Shown: positions 1 to 6,999 of the stretch, piece after piece
How positions within the stretch are numbered: the first letter of the stretch is position 1
How the letters are laid out: the number at the start of each line of letters is the position of its first letter
Assembly: GCF_003605435.1 (NCBI RefSeq)
Contig: NZ_QXQB01000002.1
Location: forward strand, 558,001-622,000
Length of the DNA stretch: 64,000 nt
Origin: Paenibacillus pinisoli
GTDB lineage: Bacteria; Bacillota; Bacilli; Paenibacillales; Paenibacillaceae
Reading direction: 5' to 3'
Translations under genes and position numbers: made by a program
The notes under the pieces: generated by a model
Seen by the model: only the letters and a program-made list of their open reading frames with translations
Told to the model about the DNA's origin: nothing
Databases searched by the model: none

Positions 1-4
1 CAGC

Positions 5-913
5 TTGAAAGGCTTTACCGGCATCGAGCTTCTCTATCTGATCGGTATTGTCGCTATATCTTTTTCTTCTATTTTTGTCCGGTGGTCTGAGGCCGATGTG
101 GCGGTCATCGCGATGTACCGGCTTTATCTGACCAATGTGCTGCTGCTTCCTTTTGTATGGAAATACCGTTCATCGCTGTTCCGGCTCAGCAAGCGGCAAT
201 GGGGCTGGCTCGCCGCCTCAGGGGCCATGCTTGCCCTGCATTTTCTGCTATGGATGGCATCGCTCCGCTATACGACCGTCGCCAGCTCGACCGTCATTCT
301 GACACTGGAGCCGCTGATGGTCATGTTAGGCTCGTACTGGCTGTTCCGCACGAAAGCGAACAGCATGATGTTATGGGGAATGGGCATCGCCATTGCCGGG
401 TCAGTCGTCATTGGAGCCGGCGATTTCCGTCTATCCGGCACCGCCCTATATGGAGACGCATTGTCGTTCTTCGGCACCGTAGCCGTAGCGCTTCATATGC
501 TGATCGGCAAGAAGCTCCGCGAGAGTATGGATGCTTTTCCGTATAATTTCTGGGTATTTGCCCTTGCCGCAACCTTCCTGGCCGTCTATAACGTCATTCA
601 AGGAAATGCTTTCACAGGCTATGAGACCCGCGAGTGGGGAATCTTCCTGCTGCTGGCGATTGTGCCTACTCTATTCGGGCATTACTTGTTCAACTGGCTG
701 CTGAAATATATGAACGCCACTGCCGTCTCGATGTCCGTGCTTGGCGAGCCCGTCATCGCTTCCCTGCTGGCTTGGGTGCTGCTGAAGGAAGCGCTGACCG
801 CGTACCAGCTTGGAGCCGGCATCTTCATCTTGTTCGGCGTATGGCTATTTCTGCGTTACGGAGAGAAAGCCGAGATGCCAAAACCCGCGCCTGTTAACCA
901 AAGTTTGCTTTGA
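5..913 (+). CDS. DMT-superfamily (EamA) permease, possibly 5'-truncated by the window edge
   Basis: The protein is about 302 residues and almost entirely hydrophobic, with about ten predicted membrane segments in two similar halves, as in EamA/RhaT drug-metabolite transporters. Small-residue-rich helices and a late 'GEPVIASLLAWVLLKEAL' stretch are typical of the second EamA repeat. Substrate cannot be told from sequence; the family exports metabolites or amino acids across the cytoplasmic membrane. The TTG at base 5 is only the first possible start inside the window: no ribosome site can be seen and the frame is open to the edge, so the true start may lie upstream. The stop codon overlaps the -35 box of the next promoter. 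Confidence 0.88.
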   Translation: MKGFTGIELLYLIGIVAISFSSIFVRWSEADVAVIAMYRLYLTNVLLLPFVWKYRSSLFRLSKRQWGWLAASGAMLALHFLLWMASLRYTTVASSTVILTLEPLMVMLGSYWLFRTKANSMMLWGMGIAIAGSVVIGAGDFRLSGTALYGDALSFFGTVAVALHMLIGKKLRESMDAFPYNFWVFALAATFLAVYNVIQGNAFTGYETREWGIFLLLAIVPTLFGHYLFNWLLKYMNATAVSMSVLGEPVIASLLAWVLLKEALTAYQLGAGIFILFGVWLFLRYGEKAEMPKPAPVNQSLL

Positions 914-939
914 CAGGAACTAGGGCAAAATTGTATAAT
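910..939 (+). promoter_or_regulatory. Consensus sigma-A promoter of the PTS operon
   Basis: TTGACA (910-915) and TATAAT (934-939) are both perfect hexamers, separated by 18 bases. The expected start of transcription, near 946, lies about 20 bases before the RAT hairpin. A promoter this strong before an attenuator fits control by antitermination rather than by initiation. Confidence 0.85.
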
Positions 940-965
940 TTTTGTGAATAATCGTATAAAAATCC

Positions 966-993
966 GAACGTGTTACCGAAAGGGCATTAGTTC
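966..993 (+). promoter_or_regulatory. RAT-type antiterminator hairpin (BglG/GlcT target)
   Basis: GAAC (966-969) pairs with GTTC (990-993). The inner part carries the GTGTTAC...GGCAT-AGT pattern of GlcT-class ribonucleic antiterminators, closed by CC-GAAA-GG with a GNRA tetraloop. Its 3' half is the 5' arm of the downstream terminator, so the two folds exclude each other. It is a few bases shorter than the B. subtilis ptsG RAT as remembered. A second copy at 3518-3549 has a different but still paired outer stem. Confidence 0.82.
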
Positions 994-1030
994 AAGAAAT
1001 GATAGCATTCTTGAGCTATGCCCTCTTTTT
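981..1030 (+). terminator. Antitermination-controlled intrinsic terminator of the PTS operon
   Basis: AGGGCAT plus TTCAAGAA (981-998) pairs with TTCTTGAG plus ATGCCCT (1008-1024), followed by CTTTTT. It overlaps the 3' half of the RAT hairpin and precedes the EIICB start by 30 bases, the classic leader layout of PTS operons controlled by BglG-family proteins. Confidence 0.85.
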
Positions 1031-1059
1031 CTTCCATAAAATGGGGTGTCTAACAAAAA

Positions 1060-2592
1060 ATGAGTTACATTCAGCGTATCGGCCGTTCATTTATGATTCC
1101 CATTGCCGTGATGCCTGCGGCCGCCATTCTGTACCGGTTCGGCAAGATTGAGTTCGGCCATCCTTTCCTGGTCAAGCTTGCAGCGATCTGCGAAGCCGCT
1201 GGCGGCGCTATCTTCGACCATCTTCCCCTGCTCTTCGCCATCGGCATTGCCATTGGCCTGACGCAGGGAAAAGGCGTTGCCGCCCTGTCCGCAGCCGTAG
1301 GCTATATGGTGTTCCAGGAAGTCATGCGCACCTTCGAGGTGATGCAGTCCAGCGATCTGGCCGAGACGAACATGCAGATGGGCGTTCTTGGCGGTCTGAT
1401 TACCGGCGGCATTACCGCCTATCTCTACAATCGGTTCAAGGACACGCAATTGCCGCAGGCGCTTGGTTTCTTCGCAGGCAGGCGGTTCGTTCCCATCATT
1501 ACCGCGCTTACGATGACCGTTATCGGCGGCCTGCTCGGTTTTATCTGGATGCCGATCCAGGACATTATCCAAGGCTTCGGACTATGGCTGGAATCAACGG
1601 GCGGAATCGGAACCTTCCTGTACGGCACCATTAATCGATTGCTGATCCCGACAGGGCTCCATCATATCGTGAACCATATCTTATGGTTCCAGATCGGCGA
1701 GTTCGCGGAAGCCGGAGGCAAGATCGCCCAGGGCGATTTGACGCGGTTTTATGCAGGAGATCCGACGGCGGGCACCTACATGACCGGCTTCTTCCCGATT
1801 ATGATGTTCGGCTTGCCGGGCGCTGCGATTGCCATGGCGAGATGCGCCAAGCCGGAGAACCGCAAGGTCATTATGTCCATAATGCTAAGCGCAGCTTTCA
1901 CCTCGTTCCTGACGGGCATTACGGAGCCGATCGAATTTGCCTTTATGCTGGTTGCACCTGCGTTGTTTATCGTTCATGCCTTGCTGACGGGACTCTCCAT
2001 GATGATTATGCATCTTCTGGAGGTCAAGGTCGGCTTCGGATTTTCTGCGGGCTTCATCGATCTGGCCATCAACTGGAGCCAATCGACGAACCCTTGGCTG
2101 GTGTTCCCTGTCGGGGCCGCCTACTTTATCGTCTATTACTTTGTATTCTACATCTTGATCCGCGCGTTCAACTTTGCAACGCCCGGCCGGGCAGATGACA
2201 AAACGGAAGCGCTTGCGGAAGGGGGACCCTCGTCTTCCTCTCCCGCTCCAGAGCCTCTTCATGAGTCTGCTGTTGAGTCTGTGGCCTCCGTCCCGGCGCC
2301 TGCGGTCAGCGCGCTCAGAACGCCTAATCATAAGCTGATTGCCTACAAAGCTGCGGAAGTGACGGAGCTCATCGGCGGGTACGCGAACATGGTCGATATC
2401 GACGCTTGCATTACCAGGCTGCGCCTGACGCTGAACGATCCCGCTCTTGTCCAGGAGCAGAAGCTGCGCGAGCTGGGCGCCGCCGGCATTATCCGTATCG
2501 GGAGAAACGGAGTTCATGTTGTTTTCGGAACGGACTCCGAGCTGATCAAGGAAGAGATTCTGAAGGCGCAAACCAACCAAAACACGGAGTGA
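1060..2592 (+). CDS. nagP: PTS transporter EIICB, N-acetylglucosamine (NagE/NagP) type
   Basis: The 510-residue membrane permease imports and phosphorylates an amino sugar, most likely N-acetylglucosamine. Residues 1-385 form the EIIC domain, with NagE-like blocks ('AGGAIFDHLPLLFAIG', 'LLIPTGLHH', 'RFYAGDPTAG', 'FFPIMMFGLPGAA') and the glucose/NAG signature 'GITEPIEFAFM'. A Pro/Ser/Ala-rich linker of about 40 residues leads to an EIIB domain with phospho-accepting Cys450 in 'DACITRLR'. There is no EIIA domain, so that phosphate donor must be encoded elsewhere. Leader control is by RAT and terminator, and the antiterminator gene follows 14 bases downstream. GlcNAc specificity rests on family resemblance. 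Confidence 0.9.
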   Translation: MSYIQRIGRSFMIPIAVMPAAAILYRFGKIEFGHPFLVKLAAICEAAGGAIFDHLPLLFAIGIAIGLTQGKGVAALSAAVGYMVFQEVMRTFEVMQSSDLAETNMQMGVLGGLITGGITAYLYNRFKDTQLPQALGFFAGRRFVPIITALTMTVIGGLLGFIWMPIQDIIQGFGLWLESTGGIGTFLYGTINRLLIPTGLHHIVNHILWFQIGEFAEAGGKIAQGDLTRFYAGDPTAGTYMTGFFPIMMFGLPGAAIAMARCAKPENRKVIMSIMLSAAFTSFLTGITEPIEFAFMLVAPALFIVHALLTGLSMMIMHLLEVKVGFGFSAGFIDLAINWSQSTNPWLVFPVGAAYFIVYYFVFYILIRAFNFATPGRADDKTEALAEGGPSSSSPAPEPLHESAVESVASVPAPAVSALRTPNHKLIAYKAAEVTELIGGYANMVDIDACITRLRLTLNDPALVQEQKLRELGAAGIIRIGRNGVHVVFGTDSELIKEEILKAQTNQNTE

Positions 2593-2606
2593 ATGGAGGG
2601 TATGAA

Positions 2607-3446
2607 GTGGCCGCAATTGAAAGAAAGATTATTCATGTGCTTTCCAACAATGTCGTGATGACCAAGCTATCCTCCGGCAAAAATTCCATTGCTTTCGGCA
2701 AAGGAATCGGCTTCAAGCGACAGCCTGGCATGGCCATTGGCGAATCCGAAATTACACAGGAGTTTTTATTGCATACCATGGAAACGATTGAACATTACGA
2801 GCAAATCTTAAATAACGTCGATACGCGTATCGTAGGCGTCACGGAGGAAGTCATCGCTATGGCCCAGCAGCGGCTGGACGGCGAATTCTCGGAGCGGATT
2901 CATGCTGCGCTGGTCGATCATATCAACTTTGCCATCGAACGCTGCCGCCAAGGCGTGCTTATTACAAATCCGTTCTCGTATGAGATCAGGCTGATGTACC
3001 AGGATGAATACGATGCTGCCGCCGAGGCGGTCAGCTACTTGAACGAGAAGCTGGATGCGGGACTGCCCGAGGACGAGATTGCGTTCTTGGCCATGCACTT
3101 TCATGGCGCGCGCAACCGCGAACGCGGTACAGAGACGCTGGCCGTGGTCAGGCTTGTGGCCAAAATTATGGACGAAGCGAAGGAGCTTGGCCTTTATTTC
3201 AACGACTCCTTCTCCTCCCTCCGCTTTATCTCGCATCTCAAGGGATTGATTGACCGCGTCCGCAAGGAAGCGCATATTAAAAACCCGCTGCTGCACAAAA
3301 TCAAGGTCGAATATCCGCTGTCGTACAGCCGTTCTCTCACGCTCAGCGCCATCCTGGAGGAGCAGCTCAAAAAGCCTGTTCCAGAGGATGAAATCGGCTT
3401 TCTGACGCTGCATATTGAACGGTTGAATCAGCGTGAGCAAACCTGA
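2607..3446 (+). CDS. BglG-family transcriptional antiterminator (LicT/GlcT type)
   Basis: This RNA-binding antiterminator of 279 residues has a CAT RNA-binding domain (about 1-60, with 'VLSNNVV' and 'GKGIGF') followed by two PRD domains (about 70-170 and 175-279) whose conserved histidines ('FLAMHFHGA', 'FLTLHIE') are phosphorylated by PTS proteins. Family members bind a RAT hairpin and prevent terminator formation when the cognate sugar is transported. GTG at 2607 is chosen because GGAGGG (2595-2600) is six bases upstream; the longer in-frame reading overlaps the EIIB domain and has no such site. It is cotranscribed with the EIICB gene. Likely targets are the two RAT/terminator leaders at 966 and 3518. 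Confidence 0.9.
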   Translation: MAAIERKIIHVLSNNVVMTKLSSGKNSIAFGKGIGFKRQPGMAIGESEITQEFLLHTMETIEHYEQILNNVDTRIVGVTEEVIAMAQQRLDGEFSERIHAALVDHINFAIERCRQGVLITNPFSYEIRLMYQDEYDAAAEAVSYLNEKLDAGLPEDEIAFLAMHFHGARNRERGTETLAVVRLVAKIMDEAKELGLYFNDSFSSLRFISHLKGLIDRVRKEAHIKNPLLHKIKVEYPLSYSRSLTLSAILEEQLKKPVPEDEIGFLTLHIERLNQREQT

Positions 3447-3460
3447 TAAAAAATAAATGA

Positions 3461-3489
3461 TTGACAGATCAGTAATTATTTATTAGTAT
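3461..3489 (+). promoter_or_regulatory. Putative sigma-A promoter of the sugar ABC operon
   Basis: TTGACA (3461-3466), a 17-base spacer and TAGTAT (3484-3489) lie just after the antiterminator stop. The expected start point is about 20 bases before the second RAT element, the same geometry as in the PTS leader. Confidence 0.65.
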
Positions 3490-3517
3490 TTGACTCGTAA
3501 AACCTCATACATTTCAC

Positions 3518-3549
3518 GATAATGTGTTACCGAAAGGGCATTAGTTATC
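3518..3549 (+). promoter_or_regulatory. Second RAT-type antiterminator hairpin, before an ABC transporter
   Basis: The core TGTTACCGAAAGGGCATTAG is identical to the element at 966-993, but the outer stem is GATAA (3518-3522) with TTATC (3545-3549) instead of GAAC/GTTC. The stem has changed on both sides while pairing is kept, which argues for a functional RNA structure. RAT elements normally precede PTS or beta-glucoside genes, so placement before an ABC sugar importer is unusual. Confidence 0.78.
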
Positions 3550-3589
3550 GAAGCAGGCAAGACGCGCTTCGTTTCTAATGTCCTTTTTT
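3535..3589 (+). terminator. Antitermination-controlled terminator of the ABC operon
   Basis: AGGGCATTAG (3535-3544) pairs with CTAATGTCCT (3575-3584), and CGAAGC with GCTTCG inside, followed by six T. Its 5' arm is the 3' half of the second RAT, so the antiterminator can prevent its formation. Confidence 0.8.
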
Positions 3590-3650
3590 GCGTGTGAAGA
3601 AAGGAGGATCGTGAAATTACGGGTATTGCAGCAGCATGATTAACCCGCAC

Positions 3651-3664
3651 TGCAAGCGCTTTCT
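3651..3664 (+). promoter_or_regulatory. Putative cre (CcpA) site
   Basis: TGCAAGCGCTTTCT fits the catabolite-responsive element pattern TGNAANCGNWNNCW at every fixed position. It lies after the leader terminator and 32 bases before the binding-protein start, so CcpA would act as a transcription roadblock there. This implies carbon catabolite repression in addition to antitermination. Confidence 0.6.
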
Positions 3665-3696
3665 ATCACAAACATATCGAAGGGGAGATTGAATCT

Positions 3697-5070
3697 ATGA
3701 ACACTTGGAAAAACAAGTCTTTGCTGGTCGCTTTGATTCTCGCGCTTACATTCAGCATGCTGGCAGCCTGCTCCGGCGCAAACAACGAAAAACCTGCGCC
3801 TAGCAGCACGAACCAAGGCAGCGGCAACGGAGGCAATGGCGGCAATAGCGGCGGCGGAGACGGCGGCAGCGAAGGGCTGACTGGCGAATTTGAAGTCCAG
3901 TACTTTGTCGGCGGTTATGGCGACACTTGGTGGAAGCATGTGATTGGTGAATTCCAGAAGCAAAATCCGAACCTGAAGATCAAGCAGACAGCAGGCTCCC
4001 AAATTAACGATCAGATGAGACCGCGCTGGATTCAAGGCAACCCGCCGGATTTCGTGTACATCGACGGAGCCGGCTCCAACGAGGCGCAAATGGTAACCGA
4101 CGCGCAGCTGATGGACCTGACGGAGTTCCTGAAAGGCGCAACGAACGGCGACGGAGAGAAGCTGCTCGATATCGCAATCGCGCAGCCAACGGACTACAAC
4201 GGCAAAAACTTTACGATGCCGCTCGTATTCGGCTCCTGGGGAACGTTCTATGACAAAGCCTGGTTCAAACAGCAAGGCTGGGAGACGCCTACCGACTTCG
4301 AAAGCTTCATGGCTGTGAGCCAAAAGATTAAAGCGTCAGGCGTATCGCCTTACATCCACACAGGCGTATACCCTTACTACATCAACGGCGGTCTCGTAAA
4401 CTCCGCGATCGTATCGGCCAACGGCGGCGACGCATCCATCATCTCCAGAATGGCTAGCCTGGAGGAAGGCATCTTCAAAAGCGAGCCTGTCATGAAGGCG
4501 CTGGACCGAATCGTGCAAATCCGCGATGCAGGCCTGATCGACCCGGGCGCAATCGCACTGAACCATACCGACTCCCAAATGTCGTTCCTCCAGCATAAAG
4601 CAGCGTTCATCCCGAACGGCCTGTGGCTGGAGAACGAGATGAGCAAAGACGTGCCGGACGGTTTTGAATTCGACTTTATCCCATCCGTTATGCAAGATAA
4701 AGGCGAGAAGTTCGTAGCCATTCCTTACACAGCTTCCGTAGCGATCGCAGAGAAAGCGAAAAATCCGGAAGCGGCAAAAGCGTTCCTGCAATTCATCTTC
4801 ACGAAGCAATTCGCCGTAGACTGGGCAGAGATGACAGGCGCTATCATGAACGTAAAAGCCGATCTGGAGAACTCTACAGCAGGTCCAGTCGTGAAGACGG
4901 CTATGAATTACTTCAACAGCGACAACCTCGTTGTAGCACCGGCTCTGATCGTAAATGCCGATGTGGAGACAGCTCTGCAAGACAGCATCATTGCGTTGTT
5001 GGACAAACGCATCACGCCTGCAGAGTGGGGCGAGCGTCTGGAGAAGGCGGCAGCAGCAGCTAGACAATAG
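3697..5070 (+). CDS. Sugar ABC transporter substrate-binding lipoprotein (NgcE-like)
   Basis: The extracellular solute-binding protein has 457 residues. A signal peptide ends in lipobox 'LAAC' (Cys25), followed by a low-complexity Gly/Asn/Ser linker (about 40-65) that tethers the domain to the membrane. The mature part is a family-1 carbohydrate-binding fold; 'GGYGDTWWKHV' and 'RPRWIQGNPPDFV'-type segments resemble NgcE proteins that bind N-acetylglucosamine or chitobiose, but this is from memory of the family. RBS AGGGGAG lies nine bases upstream. It is the first gene of a three-gene operon with two permeases; no ATPase is present, so a shared MsmK-type ATPase is expected elsewhere. Confidence 0.88.
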   Translation: MNTWKNKSLLVALILALTFSMLAACSGANNEKPAPSSTNQGSGNGGNGGNSGGGDGGSEGLTGEFEVQYFVGGYGDTWWKHVIGEFQKQNPNLKIKQTAGSQINDQMRPRWIQGNPPDFVYIDGAGSNEAQMVTDAQLMDLTEFLKGATNGDGEKLLDIAIAQPTDYNGKNFTMPLVFGSWGTFYDKAWFKQQGWETPTDFESFMAVSQKIKASGVSPYIHTGVYPYYINGGLVNSAIVSANGGDASIISRMASLEEGIFKSEPVMKALDRIVQIRDAGLIDPGAIALNHTDSQMSFLQHKAAFIPNGLWLENEMSKDVPDGFEFDFIPSVMQDKGEKFVAIPYTASVAIAEKAKNPEAAKAFLQFIFTKQFAVDWAEMTGAIMNVKADLENSTAGPVVKTAMNYFNSDNLVVAPALIVNADVETALQDSIIALLDKRITPAEWGERLEKAAAAARQ

Positions 5071-5144
5071 CAAGAAGCAAGGCGGGCAGCGGCAGGTTCT
5101 CTCCTCCCTGCCCGCATCATGATTTTACAAGGGGCGTGTAAGCC

Positions 5145-6053
5145 ATGACAGCCAAACCAACATCCCATCGACTGAGACGTTCCCTGTTCATTCTGGGATT
5201 TATATTACCAACCTTCATCCTGTTCAGCGTCATTACCGCTTACCCGATGCTAAGGGGCCTGTATATCAGTTTTTTCAAATGGTCCGGTTATTCGGGCAAT
5301 ATGTCCTTTATCGGACTAGACAATTACAAGCGAATGCTGAAGGACGACATTATCGGCACAGCCATCTTCAACGATTACTTTCTCGTCTTCTGGAAAGTCG
5401 TGCTCATCCTGGCCATTGCAACATTCCTGGCTGTAGCGCTGACCCGCATGAGCGTAAAGCGCACCGGCCTGTTCCGGGTCATCCTGTTCTTCCCGAACTT
5501 GATCTCCGTCGTCGTCATCGGCGTTCTGTGGAGATACATCTACAATCCATCGGATATCGGATTTCTGAACGCGTTTCTCTCTCTCTTCACCAGCGAACCG
5601 GTCACCACCGTATGGCTTGGACAGACCAATACGGCAATGTGGTCCATTCTCGCTCCTGCTGTATGGGCCGGCATCGGCTTCTATATGATTCTGCTTATGG
5701 CCGCAATCATGAACATTCCTGAGTCGCTATACGAGGCTGCGGGTATCGACGGCGCCTCCAGATGGCATCAGTTCAAGCATATTACGATTCCGCTAATCTG
5801 GGAGCAGATGAAAGTATCGATTATCCATATTGTCATCACAACGCTGAACGGCTCATTCATTATTATCTTCCTGATGACCGAAGGCGGTCCCGATAACTCG
5901 ACGCAGGTCATGGGCTCCTATCTGTACCAGATCGGCTTCCAGCAATACCATATGGGTTATGCATCGGCGATCGGCGTGCTCATTCTGACGCTGACGCTCA
6001 TCACATCCCTCATCCTGAACCGCTTGCTCAAGCGGGAAACGATCGAAATGTAG
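5145..6053 (+). CDS. Sugar ABC transporter permease, MalF/NgcF type
   Basis: This is a binding-protein-dependent inner-membrane permease (302 residues, six predicted transmembrane segments). Residues around 190-215 carry the EAA loop that contacts the ATPase ('ESLYEAAGIDGASRWHQFKHI'-type stretch), diagnostic for carbohydrate ABC permeases. It follows the binding protein by 74 bases and precedes the second permease by 12 bases. It would pair with the next gene to form the translocation channel for the sugar bound by the lipoprotein upstream. Confidence 0.9.
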   Translation: MTAKPTSHRLRRSLFILGFILPTFILFSVITAYPMLRGLYISFFKWSGYSGNMSFIGLDNYKRMLKDDIIGTAIFNDYFLVFWKVVLILAIATFLAVALTRMSVKRTGLFRVILFFPNLISVVVIGVLWRYIYNPSDIGFLNAFLSLFTSEPVTTVWLGQTNTAMWSILAPAVWAGIGFYMILLMAAIMNIPESLYEAAGIDGASRWHQFKHITIPLIWEQMKVSIIHIVITTLNGSFIIIFLMTEGGPDNSTQVMGSYLYQIGFQQYHMGYASAIGVLILTLTLITSLILNRLLKRETIEM

Positions 6054-6065
6054 GAGGCCTATCAC

Positions 6066-6917
6066 ATGAAACTAACCAAAAAAGAACTGCTCGTGACATG
6101 GGTCGTCCGGCTGCTGCTTCTGGTATGGACGGTTGCGGTCGTCTACCCTCTTATCTGGACGCTGCTTTCATCCCTGAAGGACAACAAGCAATTCTACGGC
6201 AACAAGCCGTGGGTGCTGCCGGAGTTCCCGCTGCAATGGTCGAACTTCTCGTATGTATGGACGGAGTACAAGTTCGGCGTATACTTCCTGAACTCAGTCG
6301 GCGTTACGTTCGCCGCGACAGCGCTTGCCGTCCTGCTCTCCGCCATGACGGCGTATGTGCTGGCCAGATACCCATTCAAAGGCAGCGGCGTGCTCTACTT
6401 TCTCTATGTATCCGCGATGATGATTCCGCTCATTCTGAGCCTGATCCCGCTGTTCTTCTTGCTGGACGGCATCGGGCTGACGAACAATCTGATCGGCCTT
6501 ATCCTCGTCTATGGCGCAGGCGCCCTTCCATTCGGCATCTTCGTGCTGGTCGCCTTCTACAAGTCGCTGCCGAGGGAGATGGAAGAAGCCGCAGCGATCG
6601 ACGGAAGCTCCGAGGCGGGCACGTTCTTCCGGATTATGCTTCCTCTCTCGAAGCCGGGACTCATAACCGTCGCCATCATGAATATTCTGACCATCTGGAA
6701 TGAATACATCTTAGGAACGGTCATCATGAACGATCCGCTGAAGAAAATCTATACCCTCCCCGTCGGTATCGCCGTCATGCAAGGCGAGATGCAATACCGT
6801 ACCGAATGGGGCCCCCTCTTCGCCGGACTCGTGATCTCTATGATTCCGATCATCATCCTATATTCCATCTTCCAGCGTCAAATTACGGGCGGCATTACTG
6901 CCGGAGCCGTGAAATAA
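6066..6917 (+). CDS. Sugar ABC transporter permease, MalG/NgcG type
   Basis: The second channel subunit has 283 residues, six predicted membrane segments and the EAA motif near residue 175 ('EMEEAAAIDGSSEAGTFFRI'). RBS AGGAGG lies six bases before the ATG. It is the last gene of the operon; a bidirectional terminator follows before the convergent histidine kinase gene. Substrate is inferred from its NgcE-like partner. Confidence 0.9.
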   Translation: MKLTKKELLVTWVVRLLLLVWTVAVVYPLIWTLLSSLKDNKQFYGNKPWVLPEFPLQWSNFSYVWTEYKFGVYFLNSVGVTFAATALAVLLSAMTAYVLARYPFKGSGVLYFLYVSAMMIPLILSLIPLFFLLDGIGLTNNLIGLILVYGAGALPFGIFVLVAFYKSLPREMEEAAAIDGSSEAGTFFRIMLPLSKPGLITVAIMNILTIWNEYILGTVIMNDPLKKIYTLPVGIAVMQGEMQYRTEWGPLFAGLVISMIPIIILYSIFQRQITGGITAGAVK

Positions 6918-6932
6918 TAACTTCTCCGCATC

Positions 6933-6991
6933 AAAAAACGTCAAGCGCATGGCATGCTGCATAAGCAGCAGCCCCGTGCTTGACGTTTTGT
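6933..6991. terminator. Bidirectional terminator between convergent operons
   Basis: AAAACGTCAAGC (6935-6946) pairs with GCTTGACGTTTT (6978-6989). The minus-strand reading ends in six T and the plus-strand reading in four T, so it can serve the permease gene on the plus strand and the histidine kinase on the minus strand. Confidence 0.75.
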
Positions 6992-6999
6992 ATTGCCTG

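Noticed and set aside
1885..2616. Minus-strand open frame (243 codons) and other shadows under the PTS genes
   Set aside because: Complementary to conserved EIICB sequence; Arg/His-rich shadow composition.
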